This document shows, piece by piece, positions 42,856-48,645 of a stretch of 48,645 nucleotides of DNA. The translations under genes were made by a program, and so were the position numbers. The stretch comes from Roseococcus sp. GTDB taxonomy: Bacteria; Pseudomonadota; Alphaproteobacteria; Acetobacterales; Acetobacteraceae. Under the pieces are notes generated by a model. That model saw only the letters and a program-made list of their open reading frames with translations, ran no database searches and had not been told where the DNA came from. How positions within the stretch are numbered: position 1 is the first letter of the stretch; each line of letters begins with the position of its first letter. Location: NCBI GenBank assembly GCA_026414745.1, contig JAOAIK010000023.1, forward strand, positions 1-48,645. Reading direction: 5' to 3'.

Positions 42856-43950
42856 TCACGGCATCGCGACGTCGATGCCCTGGTAGAAGTAGTTCATGGC
42901 CCGGATCTGGTCGTCCGTCAGCCGCTGGCCGGCGGCGATCACCTGGGTGCCGTCCTGGCGGAAGATCGGGCCGTCGAAGGGGTGCAGCGTGCCCGCGGCC
43001 AGCGCATCGCGAATGCGCGTGGCCTCGCTCACCTCCTCGGGGGTCATGTTGGTGAAGGGGGCGAGGCGGAACATGCCGGAGCCCAGGCCGCCCCAGGTGT
43101 CGGCCGGGCGCCAGTTGCCCTCGAGAAGCAGCCGCGCGCGTTCGGCGTAGTAGTCGCCCCAGTTGTTCACGCTGCTGGTGAGGTGGGCGCGCGGGGCGAA
43201 GCGCGTCATGTCCGAGGCCTGGCCGAAGCCGAACACGTTGCCGCGCTGCTCGGCGAGCTGCAGCGGGGCGGGGCTGTCGGTGTGCTGGCAGATCACGTCG
43301 CAGCCCTGGTCCATCAGGGCGCGCGCGGCATCCGCCTCGCGGCCCGGGTTGAACCAGGCATTCACCCACACCACGCGGATGCGCATCTGCGGATCGACGC
43401 TCCAGGCGCCGCGCATCACCGTGTTGATGGCGTGGATCACCTCCGGCACCGGGAAGGAGGCGACATAGCCGATGGTCTTGCTGCGCGACTTGCGCGCGGC
43501 GATCACGCCCTGGACGTAGCGCCCCTCGTAGAAGCGCGCGTTGTAGATGGCGAGGTTGGGGCCGGTGGCGGTGCCCGTCGCGCTCTCCCACATCACGTTC
43601 GGGTGCTGGGGCGCGATGCGCTGCGTCGGCGCGAAGTAGGAGAAGCTGGTGGTGAAGATGAGGCGCGCGCCGGTGCGGACGAGCTGCGTGGCCACGCGGT
43701 CGAAATCCGGCGGCGCGACGCTCTCGACCTGGGTGGCGGTGACGCGGTTGCCGAGCACCTCGAGCATGCGGCGCCGGCCCTGGTCGTGCATGGTGGACCA
43801 GCCGAAATCCCCCACCGGGCCGATCAGGATGAAGCCGACATTGAGCGGCGCGCCTTGCGCGAGGGCGGGGGTGGCGGCGGGGCCGTTCAGCGCCGTGGCG
43901 CCGGCCAGCGCGCCGGCGCCGGCCATCAGGGAGCGGCGGGACAGGGTCAT
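42856..43950 (-). CDS. BMP-family ABC transporter substrate-binding protein
   Basis: A 364-aa periplasmic binding protein of the BMP (basic membrane lipoprotein/PnrA) group, which binds nucleosides in characterised members. A classical Tat signal, LSRRSLMAGAGALAG, precedes PALAQGAPLNVGFILIGPVGDFGWSTMHDQG, the ligand loop. The ATG has GAGGAG upstream. It is the last gene of the transporter unit, 86 nt after the second permease, with a sigma-54-like promoter candidate between (44020-44034). A purine nucleoside or base is the most likely ligand. Confidence 0.92.
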   Translation of the reverse strand: MTLSRRSLMAGAGALAGATALNGPAATPALAQGAPLNVGFILIGPVGDFGWSTMHDQGRRRMLEVLGNRVTATQVESVAPPDFDRVATQLVRTGARLIFTTSFSYFAPTQRIAPQHPNVMWESATGTATGPNLAIYNARFYEGRYVQGVIAARKSRSKTIGYVASFPVPEVIHAINTVMRGAWSVDPQMRIRVVWVNAWFNPGREADAARALMDQGCDVICQHTDSPAPLQLAEQRGNVFGFGQASDMTRFAPRAHLTSSVNNWGDYYAERARLLLEGNWRPADTWGGLGSGMFRLAPFTNMTPEEVSEATRIRDALAAGTLHPFDGPIFRQDGTQVIAAGQRLTDDQIRAMNYFYQGIDVAMP

Positions 43951-44019
43951 CGAGAGCGGTCTCCTCGTTTCGCGGCCGAAGCGCGGCCTGTCAAAGAGCT
44001 GCAGCAAGCACTCCGTTTA

Positions 44020-44034
44020 GCAAATGTCATGCCC
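44020..44034 (-). promoter_or_regulatory. Sigma-54-like promoter candidate for the BMP binding-protein gene
   Basis: The minus strand reads GGGCATGACATTTGC. It carries GG-N10-GC, with 4 of 6 matches to the -24 TGGCAC, a 5-nt spacer, and an exact TTGC -12 element followed by T. Transcription would begin about 12 nt further on, leaving a leader of about 58 nt that contains the ribosome site. It sits in an AT-richer patch than its surroundings. Not proven by sequence alone. Confidence 0.4.
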
Positions 44035-44036
44035 GC

Positions 44037-44954
44037 TCAGCGGTCGGGCACGAAGGGCGTGCCCAGGGCCGCCGGCGCGGCCGCGCCGCCGCGCCTCAGG
44101 CGCATGATCAGCACGAGCACGAGGATGGTGATGAGGTAGGGCAGCGCCGAGAGAAGCTGCGAGGGCAGAGGCACGCCTGCCCCCTGCGCGTGCAGTTGCA
44201 GGATGGTGATGCCGCCGAACAGATAGGCGCCGATGGCCGCGCGCCAAGGCAGCCAGGAGGCGAAGACCACGATGGCCAGCGCGATCCAGCCGCGCCCGCC
44301 CGTCATCCCCGAGGTCCAGAACGGCGTATAGGCCAGCGAGAGATAGGCCCCCGCCAGCCCCGCGCAGGCGCCGCCGAACAGCACCGCATAGAGGCGGATG
44401 CGCAGCACCGGATAGCCCAGCGCATGGGCCGAGGCGTGGTTCTCGCCGCAGGCGCGCAGCACCAGGCCGGCCCTGCTGCGCCACAGGAACCACGACACGC
44501 CGACCACCAGCGCGAAGGAGGCATAGACGAAAGGATCCTGTGCGAAGAGCACGGGGCCGAGGAAGGGGATCTCCGACAGGAACGGAATCTCGATCTTGCC
44601 GATGCCCGCGCGCTGCACCCCCACGAAGGGCGCGCCCACCACGCCCGAAAGGCCGAGGCCGAAGATGGACAGCGCCAGCCCCGCCGCCACCTGGTTCGTG
44701 GCGAGCCCGAGGGTGAGGAAGGCGAAGACCGCCGCCAGCGCCATGCCCGCCAGCACCGCCGCGAGCACCCCGAGGCCCGAGTTGCCCGTGGTGATGGCCG
44801 CGGCGATGCCCGCCGCCGCGCCCATGATCATCATCCCCTCGACGCCGAGGTTCAGCACCCCCGCGCGCTCCACCACCAGCTCGCCGATCGCGGCGATGAG
44901 CAGCGGCGTGGAGGCGGTGATAATGGTGAGGAGGATGGCTTCCAGGAGAGTCAT
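44037..44954 (-). CDS. ABC transporter permease (BMP/nucleoside importer, PnrD-like)
   Basis: A 305-aa inner-membrane permease with about eight hydrophobic helices. ERAGVLNLGVEGMMIMGAAAG is the conserved first half of the BMP-type/ribose-like permeases. The charged RSRAGLVLRACGENHASAHALGYPV loop contacts the ATPase. A 133-nt gap separates it from the other permease, in which a repeat motif shared with the 36.9 kb element lies. It should form a heterodimer with the 45.1-46.2 kb permease. Confidence 0.93.
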   Translation of the reverse strand: MTLLEAILLTIITASTPLLIAAIGELVVERAGVLNLGVEGMMIMGAAAGIAAAITTGNSGLGVLAAVLAGMALAAVFAFLTLGLATNQVAAGLALSIFGLGLSGVVGAPFVGVQRAGIGKIEIPFLSEIPFLGPVLFAQDPFVYASFALVVGVSWFLWRSRAGLVLRACGENHASAHALGYPVLRIRLYAVLFGGACAGLAGAYLSLAYTPFWTSGMTGGRGWIALAIVVFASWLPWRAAIGAYLFGGITILQLHAQGAGVPLPSQLLSALPYLITILVLVLIMRLRRGGAAAPAALGTPFVPDR

Positions 44955-44959
44955 TTTGT

Positions 44960-45002
44960 GCCCTCAGGCGCCGGGCGCGCGCTTGGCTGCACGCCGCGGC
45001 GG
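44960..45002. repeat. Copy B of an intergenic repeat motif also found at 36863-36918
   Basis: It shares GCCCTCAG-R-CGCCG, then GCGCGCGCTTGGCT, then a GCCGC/GGCGG run with the 36.9 kb element, in the same orientation and order. About 9 nt are missing in the middle of copy B. The rest of the 44955-45087 gap holds no gene. Confidence 0.6.
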
Positions 45003-45087
45003 GCGCGCGGGCCGGGAGATCGGCCTGGGCGCGCCGGCCGCGTTGCGGCCGGATTCCCGCAAGCAGGCGCCGTGTCTGCTCCGGCGC

Positions 45088-46161
45088 TCATGCCGCCGCG
45101 CCCCGCACCAGCCGCACGCGGTAGAGCAGCAGCGTGTCGCAGGCCAGCACGTAGAACAGAAGCAGCCCCTGGAACACCCGCGTCACGTCCAGCGGCAGGC
45201 GCAGCAGGATTTGCGCGTTCTCGCCGCCGATGAAGGTGATGGCGAGGAACACCCCCGCAACGAGGCAGCCCACCGGGTTCAGCCGGCCCAGGAAGGCCAC
45301 GATGATCGCCGTGAAGCCATAGCCGGGCGAGATGGCGGGCTGGAGCTGCCGCACCGTCCCCGCCGCCTCCAGGATGCCCGCCAGCCCCGCCAGCGCGCCC
45401 GAGAGGGCGAACACCGTCCAGGTGAGGCGCGTCTCGGAGAAGCCGGCGAAGCGCGCGGCGCGCGGCGCCTCGCCCACCAGCCGGATTTCGAAGCCCTTGA
45501 GCGTGCGCGCGGCCAGCACCGCCATCAGCGCCACCACCAGCAGCATCAGCGGCGTGCCGATGTTCAGCCGCCCGCCCTCCATCAGCAGCGGGATGGTGGC
45601 CTCGGGCTCGAAGATCACGGTCTGGGGCATGTTGAAGCCGTGCGGGTCGCGCCAGGGGCCGCGCACCAGCCAGTCCATCAGCAGCTCGGCCACATAGACG
45701 AGCATGAGGCTGGTGAGGATCTCGTTCGCGCCGAAGCGCGTCTTCAGCAGCGCCGGGATCAGCGCGAACAGCGCCCCGCCCAGCGCCCCGCAGGCCAGCA
45801 TGGCAGGCAGCAGCCAGGGGCCGTCGGGCGCGCCATGGGTGGCGAGGGCCAGCCAGCTTCCGGCCAGCGCGCCGACGAGGAACTGCCCCTCGGCGCCGAT
45901 GTTCCAGTTGTTCGAGCGGTAGCAGAGCGCGAGGCCGACGGCGATCAGCACCAGCGGCGTGGCCTTCACCGCCACCTCCTGCAACCCCCAGGAGTCCGAG
46001 AGCGGCATCACGAAATAGATGTGCAGCGCCCGCCAGGGGTCATGGCCCAGCGCGGCGAAGATCACGATGGCGGAGAGCAGCGTCAGCGCCACCGCCAGCA
46101 GCGGAGAGCCGATCCTGAGCGCGAGCGGCGTCTCGGCCCGGCGTTCGAGAACAAGGCGCAT
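45088..46161 (-). CDS. ABC transporter permease (BMP/nucleoside importer, PnrC-like)
   Basis: A 357-aa inner-membrane permease with about ten helices. NNWNIGAEGQFLVGALAGSW is the characteristic motif of the BMP-permease family. The motif LVGEAPRAARFAGFSETR is the coupling loop. The ATG overlaps the stop of the ATPase (ATGA). It partners the 44.0 kb permease. Confidence 0.93.
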   Translation of the reverse strand: MRLVLERRAETPLALRIGSPLLAVALTLLSAIVIFAALGHDPWRALHIYFVMPLSDSWGLQEVAVKATPLVLIAVGLALCYRSNNWNIGAEGQFLVGALAGSWLALATHGAPDGPWLLPAMLACGALGGALFALIPALLKTRFGANEILTSLMLVYVAELLMDWLVRGPWRDPHGFNMPQTVIFEPEATIPLLMEGGRLNIGTPLMLLVVALMAVLAARTLKGFEIRLVGEAPRAARFAGFSETRLTWTVFALSGALAGLAGILEAAGTVRQLQPAISPGYGFTAIIVAFLGRLNPVGCLVAGVFLAITFIGGENAQILLRLPLDVTRVFQGLLLFYVLACDTLLLYRVRLVRGAAA

Positions 46162-47690
46162 CACCCCGCCTCCGCGGCCATGGCGAACCCCGCCCCGCCC
46201 ATCAGCAGGCCGATCTCCTCGCGCGTCAGCCCCGCCACGGGCCGCGCGGGCGAGAGGCGGCCGTGGAAGATCACCGCCAGCCGGTCCGCGATCTCCAGCA
46301 GCTCGTCCAGATCCTGGCTGATCACCAGCACCGCGGCCCCCTCCCTCGCCAGATCCACCAGCGCCTGCCGGATCAGGCGCGCCGCGCCCGCATCCACGCC
46401 CCAGGTGGGCTGGGCGACGACGAGCAGCCCGGGCCGGCGCAGCAGCTCGCGCCCCACCACGAATTTCTGCAGGTTCCCGCCCGACAGCGCGCGCGCCTCC
46501 GGGTCGCGCGGGCCCTTGCGCACGTCGAAGGCGCGCGTCACCGCATCCACCCAGCCCAGCATCCGCCCGCGGTCCAGCAGGCCGCCGCGCACGAAGCCGT
46601 TGGCCGCATGGCCGGAGAGCAGCGCATTCTCCGACAGCGGCAGGCGCGGGGCGGCGGCGTGGCCCAGCCGCTCCTCCGGCACGAAGGCCGCGCCGCGCCG
46701 GCGGCGGGCGTTGATGTCCTCCCGCCCCACCGGGGCGCCGTCCAGCAGGATCTGCCCCGCGCGCGGCGCCAGCCGCTCGCCCGACAGCGCGGCGAAGAGC
46801 TCCTCCTGCCCGTTGCCCGCAACACCCGCGACGCCGAGGATCTCGCCCCGCCGCAGGTCGAAGGAGACATCGCGCAGCGCCGTGCCGTGCGGGTCCTCGG
46901 CGGGCAGGGACAGGCCGCGCACGGAGAGGCGCACCGGCGCGTCGCTCTCGGCCGCCGCCTCGTGGCGCAGCGCGGCGACATCCCCGCCCACCATCATGCG
47001 CGCGAGGCTCGCCGCCGTCTCGGCGCGCGGGTCGGTCGCGGCCACCACGCGGCCCTGGCGCAGGATGGTCGCGGTCTCGCAGATGCGCCGCACCTCCTCG
47101 AGCTTGTGCGAGATGTAGAGCACCGCCCGACCCTCGGCGCGAAGCCGCGCGATGGTGGCGAAGAGGCCCTCGCATTCCTGCGGCGTCAGCACCGAGGTGG
47201 GCTCGTCCAGGATCAGCAGCTTCGGGTCCTGCATCAGGCAGCGGATGATCTCCACCCGCTGGCGCTCGCCCACCGAGAGGCGCCACACCTCGCGCCCGGG
47301 CGAGAGCGGCAGCCCATAGGCGGCGGAGAGCTCGGCCACGCGCGCGGCCACCTCCGGCAGGGGCGCGGCCGCATCCAGCGCCAGCGCCACGTTCTCCGCC
47401 ACGGTCAGGTTCTCGAACAGCGAGAAGTGCTGGAACACCATGCCGATGCCCAGGGCCCGCGCGGCCTTGGGGCTGGGCAGGGTCACCGGCCGGCCCTGCC
47501 AGAGGATGCGCCCCTCGTTCGGCTGCAGCAGGCCGTAGAGCATCTTCACCAGCGTGGACTTGCCCGCGCCGTTCTCCCCCAGCAGCGCATGCACCTCGCC
47601 GACCCGCACAAGGAGGTCCACATGGTCGTTGGCGAGCAGCGCGCCGAAGCGCTTCACGATCCGCTGGGCTTCGACGAGGGGAGGGGTCAT
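46161..47690 (-). CDS. ABC transporter ATP-binding protein, two-domain (PnrB-like)
   Basis: A 509-aa tandem ATPase. Domain 1 has Walker A GENGAGKST (38-46), signature LSVGE and Walker B LLILDEPTS. Domain 2 has the degenerate GVAGNGQEE loop in place of Walker A, LSGGN and VVAQPTWGVDAG, as in RbsA/BMP-type ATPases in which only one site hydrolyses. It is first in the importer unit. Upstream 147 nt contain no gene; TTGCAA at 47828-47833 is the only weak promoter hint. A phosphonate-related gene precedes on the same strand. Confidence 0.93.
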   Translation of the reverse strand: MTPPLVEAQRIVKRFGALLANDHVDLLVRVGEVHALLGENGAGKSTLVKMLYGLLQPNEGRILWQGRPVTLPSPKAARALGIGMVFQHFSLFENLTVAENVALALDAAAPLPEVAARVAELSAAYGLPLSPGREVWRLSVGERQRVEIIRCLMQDPKLLILDEPTSVLTPQECEGLFATIARLRAEGRAVLYISHKLEEVRRICETATILRQGRVVAATDPRAETAASLARMMVGGDVAALRHEAAAESDAPVRLSVRGLSLPAEDPHGTALRDVSFDLRRGEILGVAGVAGNGQEELFAALSGERLAPRAGQILLDGAPVGREDINARRRRGAAFVPEERLGHAAAPRLPLSENALLSGHAANGFVRGGLLDRGRMLGWVDAVTRAFDVRKGPRDPEARALSGGNLQKFVVGRELLRRPGLLVVAQPTWGVDAGAARLIRQALVDLAREGAAVLVISQDLDELLEIADRLAVIFHGRLSPARPVAGLTREEIGLLMGGAGFAMAAEAG

Positions 47691-47837
47691 CGTCTCGCTG
47701 GGCTCGGGATGAGGCCGGAGGAAGCAGGCCCGGCCGGGCCTGGCCGAGGCTGCCGGACCGGCGTCCCCATGCGGAAATGAACTTCCCGCAATCTCCCCTT
47801 GGCGGCCTTTAGCGGAGGCGCGCGGCCTTGCAAAGCC

Positions 47838-48645
47838 TCAGGGGCGTTCGCCGCGCGCGAGACGGGCGGCGATCTCCTCCAGCACGGGCGGCAGGTCGGC
47901 GATGCCGTCCACCACATAATGCGCCCCGGCCGCGCGCAGCGCCCAGGCGGCGCGGGCGCGATGCGCGGCGCGCTCCTCGGCCGTGCAGGCCTCAAGCTCC
48001 GCGAGGGAGAGGCCGCACTCATTGCCGGTCAGCGCCACGCCCACCGTCCAGCAGCCTGCCGCCACGCCCTCGGCGATGCCGGGCGGCGTGTCGTCCACCT
48101 TGACGCAGGCCGCGGCCGGATCGACGTCGAGGTCGAGGAAGCAGCGATACATCATCATCGCCGAAGGGCGCCCGCGCGGCAGATCCCCGGCGCAGACGAG
48201 ATTGTCCGGCGCATAGCCCTGCGCGGCGGCGATCGGCAGCAGCGGCGCCATGATCTCGCGCGTATAGCCCGTGGTGCTGCCGATCTTGAGGCCGCGCGCG
48301 CGCAGCCAGGCCACGGTGCCGGCCGCGCCGGGGATCAGGGTGCAATAGGGCGGTTCGGCCACCACCGCCGCATTGAGCGGCACGAAGGCGTCATGGATGG
48401 CATCGATGTCGGCCTCGCTCACCTCGCGCCCATGGGCGGCGCGCCAGGCCGCGGCAATGCGCGGCATGCGGCAGAGGCTTCGGATATGGTCGCGTTTGGC
48501 GAGCCCCATCGGCCCGCGCGCCTCGGCGATCGTGATCTCGACGCCGAAGCGGCGGAACACCTCGACGAAGGCGCCCATCGGCGCGCGGCTGCCATGGTCG
48601 ATGACGGTGCCGGCCCAGTCGAGGATCACGGCCTTGAGTGCGCTC
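47838..48645 (-). CDS. phnX: Phosphonoacetaldehyde hydrolase, 5' end cut by window edge
   Basis: The visible 268 or so residues are a PhnX-type HAD. The nucleophile Asp is in VILDWAGTVIDHGSRAP. The Schiff-base Lys of the cap is in GLAKRDHIRSLCRMP. DDTPPGIAEGVAAGCWTVG is the HAD loop. It hydrolyses phosphonoacetaldehyde to acetaldehyde and phosphate in 2-aminoethylphosphonate use. The frame is open past the edge (S-A-L-K-A before VILDW), as expected for a start just outside; the internal GTG at 48629 is too late. No phnW is in the window. Confidence 0.9.
   Translation of the reverse strand, partial: SALKAVILDWAGTVIDHGSRAPMGAFVEVFRRFGVEITIAEARGPMGLAKRDHIRSLCRMPRIAAAWRAAHGREVSEADIDAIHDAFVPLNAAVVAEPPYCTLIPGAAGTVAWLRARGLKIGSTTGYTREIMAPLLPIAAAQGYAPDNLVCAGDLPRGRPSAMMMYRCFLDLDVDPAAACVKVDDTPPGIAEGVAAGCWTVGVALTGNECGLSLAELEACTAEERAAHRARAAWALRAAGAHYVVDGIADLPPVLEEIAARLARGERP

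Noticed and set aside
43965..43994. TTGACA (minus) as a sigma-70 promoter for the BMP binding protein
   Set aside because: A -10 at normal spacing would fall in the ribosome site region and is poor (AAACGA); the sigma-54-like site is a better fit.
45088..47286. 732-codon minus-strand frame
   Set aside because: Only the part from 46161 is the permease; the rest is a shadow of the ATPase gene.

Overview
The window is about 73% GC by eye, has almost no non-coding DNA, and strings its genes together through ATGA/TGATG overlaps. Gene content (HrcA-GrpE pair, FdhD-MobA pair, NMT1/THI5-type and BMP-type ABC importers, hydantoinase A/B, CaiB CoA-transferase, DUF2267 protein) and codon use suggest an alphaproteobacterium, most likely an Acetobacteraceae (Roseomonas-like) chromosome. 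This placement is inference from style and content, not from a marker-gene comparison. No phage, insertion sequence, CRISPR array or rRNA was seen.

Layout. 0.1-3.4 kb (minus): tRNA-Arg(CCG), a three-gene operon of two IpdAB-like CoA-transferase subunits and a CaiB-type CoA-transferase, and a small Rmf/CrpP-like protein. 3.5-8.9 kb: an unknown protein, a hotdog thioesterase, alanine dehydrogenase plus phosphoribosyltransferase, a DUF2267 protein with a universal stress protein, and GTP cyclohydrolase I. 9.1-12.9 kb: a ThDP enzyme, an unknown membrane protein, fdhD-mobA and a 41-residue membrane peptide. 12.9-18.2 kb: hydantoinase/oxoprolinase A and B, divergent from an SMP-30 lactonase and a cation transporter. 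18.2-20.6 kb: grpE, hrcA and a HAD hydrolase.

20.7-31.8 kb is a catabolic block. It holds an NMT1-type ABC importer with a CodA-like deaminase, two head-to-head flavodoxin-fold quinone reductase paralogues, two tandem FAD-oxidase paralogues with a creatininase-family amidohydrolase and an orphan NMT1-type binding protein, and a divergent Rieske oxygenase. It could form an uncharacterised uptake and degradation route for a nitrogen-containing (perhaps pyrimidine-like or aromatic) compound.

31.8-42.5 kb is a Wzx/Wzy-type surface polysaccharide locus: ligase/polymerase, deacetylase, four glycosyltransferases, sugar epimerase, flippase, and a chain-length regulator fused to a P-loop domain that has lost its Walker A lysine. 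Two hairpin-array intergenic elements lie here, each beginning in a gene's stop codon with TGATACCAG. 42.9-48.6 kb: a BMP-type (nucleoside-like) ABC importer, whose binding-protein gene has a good sigma-54-like promoter, and phosphonoacetaldehyde hydrolase running off the window edge.

The intergenic hairpin arrays, the repeated motif shared at 36.9 and 45.0 kb, and the 24.8-31.8 kb redox cluster are the parts most worth a second look.
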